A DNA stretch of 64,000 nucleotides from Hemibagrus wyckioides (lineage: Eukaryota > Chordata > Actinopteri > Siluriformes > Bagridae): assembly GCF_019097595.1 (NCBI RefSeq), contig NC_080719.1, positions 11,761,001 through 11,825,000 on the forward strand, given 5' to 3'. The notes beneath the pieces were generated by a model. That model made no database searches. It saw only the letters and a list, made by a program, of their open reading frames with translations, and was not told the DNA's origin. A program made the translations under genes and the position numbers. Positions 12,001 to 23,574 of the stretch are shown one piece after another; position 1 is the stretch's first letter, and each line of letters begins with the position of its first letter.

Positions 12001-15000
12001 GAGCAGTGATTGTTGTTTCTGCTGTTGTTGGAGCAGTGATTGTTGTTTCTGCTGTTGTTGGAGCAGTAGTTGTTGTTTCTGCTGTTGTTGGAGCAGTGAT
12101 TGTTGTTTCTGCTGTTGTTGGAGCAGTGATTGTTGTTTCTGCTGTTGTTGGAGCAGCAGTTGTTGTTTCTGCTGTTGTTGGAGCAGTGATTGTTGTTTCT
12201 GCTGTTGTTGGAGCAGTGATTGTTGTTTCTGCTGTTGTTGGAGCAGTGATTGTTGTTTCTGCTGTTGTTGGAGCAGTGATTGATGTTTCTGCTGTTGTTG
12301 GAGCAGTAGTTGTTGTTTCTGCTGTTGTTGGAGCAGTGGTTGTTTCTTCTTTTGTTGTTTGAGCGGTGGTAATGTCTGATGTTGTTGAAGCAATGAATGT
12401 TGTTTCTGTTATTGCTGAAGATGTGGTTGTTATGTCAGTTCTTATTGTAAAGATGGTTGTTGTTTCTGCTGTTGTTGGAGCAGTGGTTGTTGTTTCTGCT
12501 GTTGTTGGAGCAGTGGTTGTTTCTTTTATTGTTGTTTGAGCGGTGGTAATGTCTGGTGTTGTTGAAGCAATGGATGTTGTTTCTGCTGTTGTTGGAGCAG
12601 TGATTGTTGTTTCCGCTGTTGTTGAAGTGGTGGTTGTTTCTGCTGTTGTTTGAGTGGTGGTTGTTTCTGCTGTTCCTGGAGCGGTGGTTGTTTCTTTTGT
12701 TGTATGAGAGGTGGTTGTTATTTCTGTTGTTTTTGCAGAGGAGCTTGTTTCTTGTGTTATTGCTGAAGATGTGGTTGTTATGTGAGTTGTTGTAAAGATG
12801 GTTGTTGTTTCTGCTGTTGTTGGAGCAGTGGTTGATGTTTCTGCTGTTGTTGGAGCAGTACTTGTTGTTTCTGCTGTTGTTGGAGCAGTGGTTGTTTCTT
12901 CTATTGTTGTTTGAGCAGTGGTAATGTCTGGTGCTGTTGAAGCAATGGATGTTGTTTCTGTTATTGCTGAAGATGTGGTTGTTATGTCAGTTGTTGTTGT
13001 AAAGATGGTTGTTGTTTCTGCTGTTGTTGGAGCAGTGGTTGTTGTTTCTGTTGTTGTTGGAGCAGTGGTTGTTGTTTCTGCTGTTGTTGGAGCAGTAGTT
13101 GTTGTTTCTGCTGTTGTTGGAGCAGTAGTTGTTGTTTCTGCTGTTGTTGGAGCAGCAGTTGTTGTTTCTGCTGTTGTTGGAGCAGTAGTTGTTGTTTCTG
13201 CTGTTGTTGGAGCAGTAGTTGTTGTTTTTGCTGTTGTTGGAGCAGTAGTTGTTTCTTCTATTGTTGTTTGAGCGGTGGTAATGTCTGGTGCTGTTGAAGC
13301 AATGGATGTTGTTTCTGTTATTGCTGAAGATGTGGTTGTTATGTCAGTTGTTGTTGTAAAGATGGTTGTTGTTTCTGCTGTTGTTGGAGCACTGGTTGTT
13401 GTTTCTGCTGTTGTTGGAGCAGTGGTTGTTGTTTCTGCTGTTGTTGGAGCAGTGATTGTTGTTTCTGCTGTTGTTGGAGCAGTGATTGTTGTTTCTGCTG
13501 TTGTTGGAGCAGTGATTGTTGTTTCTGCTGTTGTTGGAGCAGTAGTTGTTGTTTCTGCTGTTGATGGAGCAGTGGTTGTTGTTTCTGCTGTTGTTGGAGC
13601 AGTGGTTGTTTCTTCTATTGTTGTTTGAGCGGTGGTAATGTCTGGTGCTGTTGAAGCAATGGATGTTGTTTCTGTTATTGCTGAAGATGTGGTTGTTATG
13701 TCAGTTGTTGTTGTAAAGATGGTTGTTGTTTCTGCTGTTGTTGGAGCACTGGTTGTTGTTTCTGCTGTTGTTGGAGCAGTGGTTGTTGTTTCTGCTGTTG
13801 TTGGAGCAGTGATTGTTGTTTCTGCTGTTGTTGGAGCAGTGATTGTTGTTTCTGCTGTTGTTGGAGCAGTGATTGTTGTTTCTGCTGTTGTTGGAGCAGT
13901 AGTTGTTGTTTCTGCTGTTGTTGGAGCAGTGGTTGTTTCTTCTATTGTTGTTTGAGCGGTGGTAATGTCTGGTGCTGTTGAAGCAATGGATGTTGTTTCT
14001 GTTATTGCTGAAGATGTGGTTGTTATGTCAGTTGTTGTTGTAAAGATGGTTGTTGTTTCTGCTGTTGTTGGAGCAGTGGTTGTTGTTTCTGTTGTTGTTG
14101 GAGCAGTGGTTGTTGTTTCTGCTGTTGTTGGAGCAGTAGTTGTTGTTTCTGCTGTTGTTGGAGCAGTAGTTGTTGTTTCTGCTGTTGTTGGAGCAGCAGT
14201 TGTTGTTTCTGCTGTTGTTGGAGCAGTAGTTGTTGTTTCTGCTGTTGTTGGAGCAGTAGTTGTTGTTTTTGCTGTTGTTGGAGCAGTAGTTGTTTCTTCT
14301 ATTGTTGTTTGAGCGGTGGTAATGTCTGGTGCTGTTGAAGCAATGGATGTTGTTTCTGTTATTGCTGAAGATGTGGTTGTTATGTCAGTTGTTGTTGTAA
14401 AGATGGTTGTTGTTTCTGCTGTTGTTGGAGCACTGGTTGTTGTTTCTGCTGTTGTTGGAGCAGTGGTTGTTGTTTCTGCTGTTGTTGGAGCAGTGATTGT
14501 TGTTTCTGCTGTTGTTGGAGCAGTGATTGTTGTTTCTGCTGTTGTTGGAGCAGTGATTGTTGTTTCTGCTGTTGTTGGAGCAGTAGTTGTTGTTTCTGCT
14601 GTTGATGGAGCAGTGGTTGTTGTTTCTGCTGTTGTTGGAGCAGTGGTTGTTTCTTCTATTGTTGTTTGAGCGGTGGTAATGTCTGGTGCTGTTGAAGCAA
14701 TGGATGTTGTTTCTGTTATTGCTGAAGATGTGGTTGTTATGTCAGTTGTTGTTGTAAAGATGGTTGTTGTTTCTGCTGTTGTTGGAGCACTGGTTGTTGT
14801 TTCTGCTGTTGTTGGAGCAGTGGTTGTTGTTTCTGCTGTTGTTGGAGCAGTGATTGTTGTTTCTGCTGTTGTTGGAGCAGTGATTGTTGTTTCTGCTGTT
14901 GTTGGAGCAGTGATTGTTGTTTCTGCTGTTGTTGGAGCAGTAGTTGTTGTTTCTGCTGTTGTTGGAGCAGTGGTTGTTTCTTCTATTGTTGTTTGAGCGG

Positions 15001-18000
15001 TGGTAATGTCTGGTGCTGTTGAAGCAATGGATGTTGTTTCTGTTATTGCTGAAGATGTGGTTGTTATGTCAGTTGTTGTTGTAAAGATGGTTGTTGTTTC
15101 TGCTGTTGTTGGAGCACTGGTTGTTGTTTCTGCTGTTGTTGGAGCAGTGGTTGTTGTTTCTGCTGTTGTTGGAGCAGTGATTGTTGTTTCTGCTATTGTT
15201 GGAGCAGTGATTGTTGTTTCTGCTGTTGTTGGAGCAGTGATTGTTGTTTCTGCTGTTGTTGGAGCAGTGATTGTTGTTTCTGCTATTGTTGGAGCAGTGA
15301 TTGTTGTTTCTGCTATTGTTGGAGCAGTGATTGTTGTTTCTGCTGTTGTTGGAGCAGTGATTGTTGTTTCTGCTGTTGTTGGAGCAGTGGTTGTTGTTTC
15401 TGCTGTTGTTGGAGCAGTAGTTGTTGTTTCTGCTGTTGTTGGAGCAGCAGTTGTTGTTTCTGCTGTTGTTGGAGCAGTAGTTGTTTCTGCTGTTGTTGGA
15501 GCAGTGGTTGTTGTTTCTGCTGTTGTTGGAGCAGTGGTTGTTGTTTCTGCTGTTGTTGGAGCAGTGATTGTTGTTTCTGCTGTTGTTGGAGCAGTGATTG
15601 TTGTTTCTGCTGTTGTTGGAGCAGTGATTGTTGTTTCTGCTGTTGTTGGAGCAGTGATTGTTGTTTCTGCTGTTGTTGGAGTGGTGGTTATTTCTGCTGT
15701 TGTTGGAGTGGTGGTTGTTTCTGCTGTTGCTGAAGATGTGGTTGTTATGTCAGTTGTTGTTGTAAAGATGGTTGTTGTTTCTGCTGTTCTTGGAGCAGTG
15801 GTTGTTGTTTCTGCTGTTGTTGGAGCAGTGACTGTTGTTTCTGCTGTTGTTGGAGCAGTAGTTGTTGTTTCTGCTGTTGTTGGAGCAGTGATTGTTGTTT
15901 CTGCTGTTGTTGGAGCAGAGATTGTTGTTTCTGCTGTTGTTGGAGCAGTGATTGTTGTTTCTGCTATTGTTGGAGCAGTGGTTGTTGTTTCTGCTGTTGT
16001 TGGAGCAGTGGTTGTTGTTTCTGCTGTTGTTGGAGCAGTAGTTGTTGTTTCTGCTGTTGTTGGAGCAGCAGTTGTTGTTTCTGCTGTTGTTGGAGCAGTG
16101 ATTGTTGTTTCTGCTGTTGTTGGAGCAGTGGTTGTTGTTTCTGCTGTTGTTGGAGCAGTAGTTGTTGTTTCTGCTGTTGTTGGAGCAGTGATTTTTGTTT
16201 CTGCTATTGTTGGAGCAGTAGTTGTTGTTTCTGCTGTTGTTGGAGCAGTGGTTGTTGTTTCTGCTGTTGTTGGAGCAGTGATTGTTGTTTCTGCTGTTGT
16301 TGGAGTGGTGGTTATTTCTGCTGTTGTTGGAGTGGTGGTTGTTTCTGCTGTTGCTGAAGATGTGGTTGTTATGTCAGTTGTTGTTGTAAAGATGGTTGTT
16401 GTTTCTGCTGTTCTTGGAGCAGTGGTTGTTGTTTCTGCTGTTGTTGGAGCAGTGACTGTTGTTTCTGCTGTTGTTGGAGCAGTAGTTGTTGTTTCTGCTG
16501 TTGTTGGAGCAGTGATTGTTGTTTCTGCTGTTGTTGGAGCAGAGATTGTTGTTTCTGCTGTTGTTGGAGCAGTGATTGTTGTTTCTGCTATTGTTGGAGC
16601 AGTGATTGTTGTTTCTGCTGTTGTTGGAGCAGTGATTGTTGTTTCTGCTGTTGTTGGAGCAGTGATTGTTGTTTCTGCTGTTGTTGGAGCAGTGGTTGTT
16701 GTTTCTGCTGTTGTTGGAGCAGTGATTGTTGTTTCTGCTGTTGTTGGAGCAGTGGTTGTTGTTTCTGCTGTTGTTGGAGCAGTGGTTGTTGTTTCTGCTG
16801 TTGTTGGAGCAGTGGTTGTTGTTTCTGCTGTTGTTGGAGCAGTGATTGTTGTTTCTGCTGTTGTTGGAGCAGTATTTGTTGTTTCTGCTGTTGTTGGAGC
16901 AGCAGTTGTTGTTTCTGCTGTTGTTGGAGCAGTGCTTGATGTTTCTGCTGTTGTTGGAGCAGTGGTTGTTGTTTCTGCTGTTGTTGGAGCAGTGGTTGTT
17001 GTTTCTGCTGTTGTTGGAGCAGTAGTTGTTGTTTCTGCTGTTGTTCGAGCAGTGGTTGTTGTTTCTGCTGTTGTTGGAGCAGTGATTGTTGTTTCTGCTG
17101 TTGTTGGAGTGGTGGTTGTTTCTGCTGTTGTTGGAGTGGTGGTTGTTTCTGCTGTTGCTGAAGATGTGGTTGTTATGTCAGTTGTTGTTGTAAAGATGGT
17201 TGTTATGTCAGTTGTTGTTGTAAAGATGGTTGTTGTTTCTGCTGTTGTTGGAGCAGTGGTTGTTGTTTCTGCTGTTGTTGGAGCAGTGATTGTTGTTTCT
17301 GCTGTTGTTGGAGCAGTGATTGTTGTTTCTGCTGTTGTTGGAGCAGTGATTGTTGTTTCTGCTGTTGTTGGAGCAGTGATTGTTGTTTCTGCTGTTGTTG
17401 GAGCAGTGATTGATGTTTCTGCTGTTGTTGGAGCAGTGGTTGTTGTTTCTGCTGTTGTTGGAGCAGTGGTTGTTGTTTCTGCTGTTGTTGGAGCAGTGAT
17501 TGTTGTTTCTGCTGTTGTTGGAGCAGCAGTTGTTGTTTCTGCTGTTGTTGGAGCAGTGCTTGATGTTTCTGCTGTTGTTGGAGCAGTGGTTGTTGTTTCT
17601 GCTGTTGTTGGAGCACTGATTGTTGTTTCTGCTGTTGTTGGAGGAGCAGTTGTTGTTTCTGCTGTTGTTGGAGCAGTGCTTGATGTTTCTGCTGTTGTTG
17701 GAGCAGTGGTTGTTGTTTCTGCTGTTGTTGGAGCAGTGGTTGTTGTTTCTGCTGTTGTTGGAGCAGTAGTTGTTGTTTCTGCTGTTGTTGGAGCAGTGGT
17801 TGTTGTTTCTGCTGTTGTTGGAGCAGTGATTGTTGTTTCTGCTGTTGTTGGAGCAGTGGTTGTTGTTTCTGCTGTTGTTGGAGCAGTGATTGTTGTTTCT
17901 GCTGTTGTTGGAGCAGCAGTTGTTGTTTCTGCTGTTGTTGGAGCAGTGCTTGATGTTTCTGCTGTTGTTGGAGCAGTGGTTGTTGTTTCTGCTGTTGTTG

Positions 18001-18348
18001 GAGCAGTGCTTGATGTTTCTGCTGTTGTTGGAGCAGTGGTTGTTGTTTCTGCTGTTGTTGGAGCAGTAGTTGTTGTATCTGCTGTTGTTGGAGCATTGGT
18101 TGTTGTTTCTGCTGTTGTTGGAGCAGTGATTGTTGTTTCTGCTGTTGTTGGAGCAGTAGTTGTTGTTTCTGCTGTTGTTGGAGCAGCAGTTGTTGTTTCT
18201 GCTGTTGCTGAAGATGTGATTATGTCAGTTGTTGTTGTAAAGATGGTTGTTGTTTCTGCTGTTGTTGGAGCAGTGGTTGTTGTTTCTGCTGTTGTTGGAG
18301 CAGTGACTGTTGTTTCTGCTGTTGTTGGAGCAGTAGTTGTTGTTTCTG
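9004..18348 (-). CDS. MLG1 giant repeat exon, mucin-like
   Basis: A single 9345-base exon (3115 codons) is open throughout on the minus strand. Over 250 tandem copies of a 10-residue unit, TTAETTTTAP with variants such as TTAETTITAP and TTAETSSTAP, are interrupted periodically by a longer spacer (TTIFTTTTDITTTSSA, then SIASTAPDITTAQTTIEETT). The last 350 or so codons are a looser Ser/Thr/Pro region with PKTTEIT and TTITSTSPA motifs. Thr, Ala, Pro and Glu dominate, which is typical of densely O-glycosylated mucin domains; there are no cysteines. The acceptor is the tandem site AACAGCAG at the upper end, and the donor is ACAA/GTATTG at 9003. With the leader at 21897-21987 the first repeat reads GQTT-AETTTT, a seamless join. 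The product would be 3196 residues. Function is inferred: a secreted protective coat or gel. Confidence 0.78.
12918..14999 (-). repeat. Higher-order tandem duplication in the MLG1 array
   Basis: A 1041-base block (12918-13958) made of three spacer-plus-unit cassettes (357, 357 and 327 bases) is followed directly by a second copy (13959-14999) with the same translation cassette by cassette. Each cassette starts at the spacer encoding AQTTIEETT and contains a different number of 30-base units. The near identity points to a recent unequal exchange. Confidence 0.85.
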
Positions 18349-18487
18349 CTGTTATAATATATATATAATATAATATATATAACATAATAATTACACATAT
18401 ATGAAAACAATCAAATGGACGGTGACTTTGAGCAAGGGCATGCAGGCGGTTTCTGGGAAGGTGAGGCTGGTGTGGCCATAGACATAA

Positions 18488-18512
18488 TTAATAATAATAA
18501 TAATAATAATAA
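18488..18512. repeat. AAT microsatellite
   Basis: A short uninterrupted run of AAT units lies in MLG1 intron 1. Confidence 0.85.
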
Positions 18513-18672
18513 CAATTTTATAAATAATTTCATTCCTGGTTACTAAAATTATTATTCTTTTATTAATTTATTTTTTCATTATTATGGTTGTTGTTGCTTT
18601 AGCTATTAAATTATTAAATACAGTAAGTATAAATTTATTTATTGGAATTACTAATTGTTACATATTGGGTAA

Positions 18673-18783
18673 GTGATGGTCTGGGGAGGAATACACTTGG
18701 AGGGTTGCACAGACCTTTACGGGCTAGCTGACGGTACCCTTATGGCTGTTAGGTACCGGCAACTCCTCAGAGCTATCACCTGA
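18673..18783 (+). pseudogene. Tc1/mariner-type transposase fragment
   Basis: A short open segment reads VMVWGGIHLEG then CTDLYGLADGTLMAVRYRQL before a stop. The VMVWGGI...GTL.AVRYR pattern is the central part of IS630/Tc1-type DDE transposases between the first and second catalytic Asp. Nothing before or after in frame extends the match, so this is an isolated relic in MLG1 intron 1. Confidence 0.55.
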
Positions 18784-19239
18784 CCTTATCTTTAGTATGC
18801 TTTTAATTTTATTGACTAATTTTTCTGCATGACATTGAATCCCATTTTTTCAATTGATAATTGCGGATTCGATTGACCATTGTTGCATCATTTTGCTCTC
18901 AATGAATTTCACAATGTATAGCAGTGAAGATTTTCAACTTGGATTTTTCCTGTCTCATGTTTTACCGAGCAGCTTGGCTTGTTAATGTTTGCATTAACTC
19001 ATTTTAATAAAGAAAACAAAAGAATTTCAGCTTCAGCACAGCATTATTTTTTTTTTTTTTTATGCTGTGATATGTTTCAGTAGTGGTGAATGAAGAAGGC
19101 ACTTGAAACATGCTTTTTACATGAAACCTTTAGTCATTCCTTCACCAGCATTTGTTTCTCCTTTCTTTAAGCTAACTTTTCTGTCTGGAAGATGTTGAAC
19201 CATGCAAATGTAAAGCTTAATCTCTTATAGTTAAATAAT

Positions 19240-19726
19240 TGTCACGTCCGGGACCCCCACCCTGTGCGGGGTTCGAACCCGGACTGCCATAGTGTTGCGT
19301 GCACGTACCTGCACGCCGTGGAGATAGAGACCCATACACAGGATTCAGCGAAGCACTGCTTTTATTACATAAAGACAAGACATAGAGCAACTAACTTAAC
19401 ACTAGACATTGCATGGTGTAAAACTAAACAAAAGACAAAACCTGAACATGGAGAAACAAAACCTAAACATGGCAAAACAAAACCTGAACATAACTAAACC
19501 TGACATAACACCACGGCACAGTTAACAATCACAGACAAAGACATGAACACAAGGATCCCTATTTATAGGGAGAGACATTAGGGCTAATGGGATACAGGTG
19601 ACACACCAGGAATGAGAACAATGGGAAGGGCATAACACCAAAGACACACAGAAAAGCAGGCTTCCAAGGTTCACCTGCCAGCGCCCTCTCTGGGCCTGGC
19701 AGGGAACTGTCCAGCTGTTCCTGACA
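19240..19726 (-). mobile_element. Solo LTR
   Basis: A 487-base element is bounded by TGTCA at the low end and TGACA at the high end. Its flanks are ATAAT and GTAAT, a 5-base target duplication with one mismatch. Read on the minus strand it has a TATAAATA box near 19557-19565, an AATAAA near 19370-19375 and a GC-rich end, the expected LTR order. The internal region and second LTR are absent, consistent with LTR-LTR recombination. It carries its own TATA box within MLG1 intron 1 in the same direction as the gene, so it could in principle start transcripts into the repeat exon. The family (Gypsy, BEL or ERV type) is not decided. Confidence 0.68.
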
Positions 19727-20733
19727 GTAATGCTGAGTCTGGAGACACCTAGCATACCAAGTTCCTGTGAATGAGCTTGTACTATAAATGCAATAACATA
19801 CTAAAATCAGCACATTGATATAAACCTGTAATTTTCAGATGCACTATTGTCAGAACGTTAGTTAATTAAGGTTTCTGACCAGTCGGAATCCAGAAACACC
19901 CTATTGGTCTATATGTTTTTAAAGTGCTGATATTGATTTAAGTTACTAATAAGAGCACCTTTATCACATTATGAATACTGTGACAGAATTATTTTGATTA
20001 GCTGCTTCCTGGTTTGTGTTTCCCAGAATCACTGAACCAGTTCTGATTATTATACACATAAGTTCCTGCCAGAGGCCATGGTAGAATAAAGACAATGCTG
20101 CTCAGACAGTAAACAAAAAGAGGTTTTACAAAAGAAGCAGTCACACAATAAAAACTCATCTAGTATTTCAACATTCTAAGAATACTTTCTCACTGTGAGC
20201 ATAATAAGCAAATGGCATACCTTTTTATTTGTTCTTATTGCTCAAATTCTTTTATCATTGTGTGACATGAAAACGTTTTCTGTTTTGATTGTTAAATAAA
20301 ATAAAATCCAAAAACATGTCATTTATTAAAATTAGATTATCACTTTGCCTTTAATGCAGCCCCTAGTTTGGAAAAGCAGAAACTTGGGTTGAACCTGAAA
20401 TATATTGCAAACAAACAAATAACAAATCCAAATTCTTATTCATGGTTAATTAACTTAACACACATACTGTATATGACATTTTTGCAGTGTAATGATATTC
20501 AGAAATGTTTAACAGATTCATCATTACATTTTTATATTTAACTACTGTAGATGGCAGGAGAACATAGCCCTAATTTTGTTTAAATTAATTACATTTAAAA
20601 AGCAATGGTTAAAATGAATCAGTGCAACAGTCAGAAATCAATTATCAGAAAAAGGACAAACAACTTGCATGTAAAGATATTCATATTTTAAAATGATTGG
20701 TAAATTGGCTAGCAGGATGATTTGTCATAACTG

Positions 20734-20820
20734 TTAGTCCTTCTCTACATCATCATCCTCATCATTCTCATCATCATCATCCTCATCATCACCATCATCG
20801 TTGAAATCAAAGTTGGCCAC
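20734..20820 (-). other. Asp/Glu-rich reading-frame tail of unknown origin
   Basis: On the minus strand a run encodes VANFDFNDDGDDEDDDDE followed by NDEDDDVEKD and a TAA. Acidic C-terminal tails of this type occur on many nuclear and ER proteins. Only about 42 codons are open before an in-frame TGA, with no clear acceptor. It may be a fragment of a processed pseudogene or simply an ATC-rich microsatellite. Confidence 0.3.
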
Positions 20821-21285
20821 ACATCTATGCGGAGATACTAACTCGTATTGTATTGATCAAAGTAGATACAATACTGCTAGATACACGCTCAGAACAGTGA
20901 TATAGAGCTGATGTCCAATTAAAATATTGAAGGTAAAAACAAGTCCAGATCTGGTTTTACATTATAAAATGTTATTTTTTCCCATTTAACTTGTATTAGT
21001 CATGTTTCATTGGAACTGTCATAGCAATGCTATTTATATGATGAGGCTGTTTGACAGTAGAATCTACCAATAATTAACCCTACTTTTTTCCTGTTCTGGA
21101 TACCTAATCAATAAAAATGCCTCTATTTAAAAGAACTTTGGTGTTTTACATTATTTCTTTCAGCACAGATAGCTCTGCCCATCAAGATATGCCACAAGGG
21201 ACAATTTAAATCGCAAAAGACCTGTAAGTTGAAATAACTTGGATTTTAACGCATAATTATCATGGCACCAGAGCTTTTAAGAATA

Positions 21286-21288
<3 letters not shown>

Positions 21289-21345
<57 letters not shown>
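21289..21345. repeat. AT dinucleotide microsatellite
   Basis: A run of about 25 AT units with a single GT interruption lies in MLG1 intron 1, at the left edge of a block shared with 34357 and 46888 onward. Confidence 0.9.
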
Positions 21346-21350
<5 letters not shown>

Positions 21351-21896
21351 AACTTCATGCTTACGAAAACGTCTTCCAAATATTAGATAATGACAAAAAT
21401 ACATATTCAGAGATCCGTATTTTAAAACAGACTTGTTTAGGTGGTTTCTGCCTCAGAATTACACATTGTAATCAGTGTTAACATACACATGAAGTTGTTG
21501 TGGAGATCAATTACAGTTATTTGGTGTCATCCTTTTCTATATTAGCATTAGACAAATCGAAGGAATTTAGAAGCAAGGCACACAATATAAATACATTTCA
21601 ATTTGTATATTGCTTTTAAATATGAACTCTGCTAACGTAATTATTTTTCATTTTGTCCATAGTTTTAATTTTTACCTTGTCTGCATTTTTATGGACAGTG
21701 TGTCTAGAAAGATTTTACCTTTTATAAAATGCATGTATATTTAGACATGTCTGTATATTGGTTTATATTCTATAGAAAATAATTATATAAACCAACATGA
21801 TGTGCATTTTCATAGGCATAATGACACTCCGGAAAATGCTCTCAAAGACATTAAATCTACATTAATGTTCTCTATTGATGATAGATAACTTCTTAC

Positions 21897-21987
21897 CTGT
21901 TGTTTGGCCTTTAATCATTATAACACATCCTGCAAGAAGCGTGAGTAGCATCTTGGCATACAGTGATGTAAAAGCAGCTCTCGGCAT
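21897..21987 (-). CDS. MLG1 leader exon (type I) with signal peptide
   Basis: The ATG at 21985-21987 starts 30 codons plus one base, ending at the donor ACAACAG/GTAAG. The peptide has a basic start (MPRAAFTSLYAK), a hydrophobic core (MLLTLLAGCVIMI) and then KGQTT, a standard signal-peptide layout. The ATG is conserved in the paralogous leaders, whereas the longer upstream frame (from 22062) is broken by indels there; hence this start. The leftover G joins CA GAA from the array exon as Ala-Glu, continuing the repeat register. Intron 1 would be about 3.5 kb. A second in-frame Met (residue 13) could also serve. Confidence 0.72.
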
Positions 21988-22100
21988 GGCAATCCTTAAA
22001 CAGCTTAAAATTGCGAGAAGTTTATCATAAGCTGCTCTAAAGCTGAATAAACTTTTAGACATTAAGGGATGGTTAACAGTTGCTTGGTTGCTGTGAAGCT

Positions 22101-22205
22101 CTGACCTTAAACTCCACCCTCATCTCCTCAGGGGAAATACCAGCATGTGTTTTAGCTAACTTAGATTACACACTTCCTTACTTAGTGTGAACTGCTGCAT
22201 TTCCA
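22101..22205 (-). promoter_or_regulatory. Conserved upstream block of the MLG leader
   Basis: A block from about 114 to 218 bases upstream of the MLG1 ATG is nearly identical upstream of the leaders at 34944, 35649 and 47460 (where an L1 now splits it). On the minus strand it includes AAGTGTGTAATCTAAGTTAG and CCCCTGAGGAGATGAGGGTG. Its retention next to every leader, while other flank parts drift, suggests core promoter or 5' UTR. No clear TATA box is seen. Confidence 0.45.
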
Positions 22206-23515
22206 TGGAAGTAACAAAGTAACTTCAATATGTACTTCTTGTATTAGTCAATACAAAAAATATACATAAAATATATTTGGTATTTAAAATACATCAGTTC
22301 CTCTAATTGACATACTGTATTTATGAATGTCATGCAGTGACACTTCTTGCAACGGTGTAATAATAAAAACATGAGATCCTTTGATTTTTACATTTTAATC
22401 TCAACAAGTGAAATGTTACATCATTTGACAGCTGCTATACACTTTAATTTTAGTGTGAGGTTTGAGGCACACAACTTTTGCAGTCATAACTCCTTACACT
22501 TTGATTTGCATATAAAGTTGATTAATGAATGCCACAGCGAGGGTGTGGTCGTGTGTCAGCTGGATGAACTGGCAAGTAATGCATGATGATTCACACCTGT
22601 GTCTTTTTACCGGCAAGCAACTTATTTGTTTCTTTGTGTATTCAGTAACTGTTGGAACCAGGGAGAGAGAGTGTGAGAGTCGGGGTGTAGTACCTAAATG
22701 AAATTGATTTAATTAAAATTGTTATATTTGCAGATTTTATTGTTTGACTGAATATGCTCTCTCAGATTTTGTGGTTCTTTGCATTGGCTTATTGTCCTCT
22801 TGGGATGCAAATTGTAATCGTAGGCACAGATTTCTGGCTGACTGGAACAGGTTTTTCAGACATGCTTTTATGTCAGCTGTGTATGCTATGTAAAAGTTGC
22901 TTCCTTCTGGCCACTCTACTATAGAGGCTGGTTCTTTATAAAGCTGATGATATTGTCCAGGCCAGCATGGATTATCCTATTTCACACAGTAACTTCTTAA
23001 GTGTTGTATATGGTCTCCTAGACACTTCTAAAATACTGAAAGTTAAAGTTTTGTACTGAAGTTAACATGAAATATCTTACTCATTTCAAATAATAATCTG
23101 TCTCAGTAACTCCAAACAATTTCATAAAATAGCAGAATATATCTGTACATAAAATAAATATACAAATCACTCAAATCACTTTAAGTGTGACTCTTAAGCC
23201 ACACCTTAAGTTTGAGTCTGATGCTGGTGTGGAGTTACACCACAATACAAGCAGATAAAGTAGTAATTTGGCTTCCAGATTTGCACTGACTTTTTTTTTT
23301 TTTTAACTATTTGACATCCTAAAACTTGATTATTTTCCAATACATATACAAGTGTTTTATTATGTTTATATTACCAAAGTTTCAATATTTTATTTATTAC
23401 AGAATGACAGCTCATACTTTTTTAATCTATTCATAGTAACACTGAACATTGTGGAACATCAGTTAATTCTTGTTCTTATTTACACTTGTTCCTTCACCAG
23501 CCTCTTTTTCCTGAA

Positions 23516-23534
23516 CAATAATAATAATAATAAT

Positions 23535-23574
<40 letters not shown>
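23516..23574. repeat. AAT microsatellite
   Basis: A run of about 19 AAT units with one AATT slip. The paralogous positions at 37457 and 53021 also carry ATT runs. Confidence 0.9.

Noticed and set aside
17203..18096. Poly-Gln/Leu frame (LLQQQQKQQ) suggesting a glutamine-rich protein
   Set aside because: Frame shadow of the MLG1 array; no start or splice support.
9004..18348. CRISPR-like or satellite interpretation of the regular repeats
   Set aside because: The units are contiguous without unique spacers, keep one open frame for 3115 codons, and connect to splice sites and signal-peptide exons.
9004..18348. Antifreeze glycoprotein-like array (Thr-Ala-rich)
   Set aside because: Antifreeze glycoproteins have short Thr-Ala-Ala/Pro tripeptide units with cleavage spacers. 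The 10-residue Glu-containing unit does not fit.
15000..18368. 1122-codon plus-strand frame rich in Val/Ala/Gly
   Set aside because: It is the complement of the MLG1 array. The 30-base unit has no stop in this frame, so length follows automatically. There are no splice context, signal peptide or non-repetitive ends.
21862..22062. Longer start for the MLG1 leader (ATG at 22060-22062)
   Set aside because: The extra N-terminal stretch is out of frame in the paralogous leaders because of small indels; the ATG at 21985-21987 is shared.
22347..22586. 79-codon plus-strand frame sharing its C-terminal part with 51758-52057
   Set aside because: The shared part is duplicated non-coding DNA; the N-terminal parts differ and no start context is conserved.
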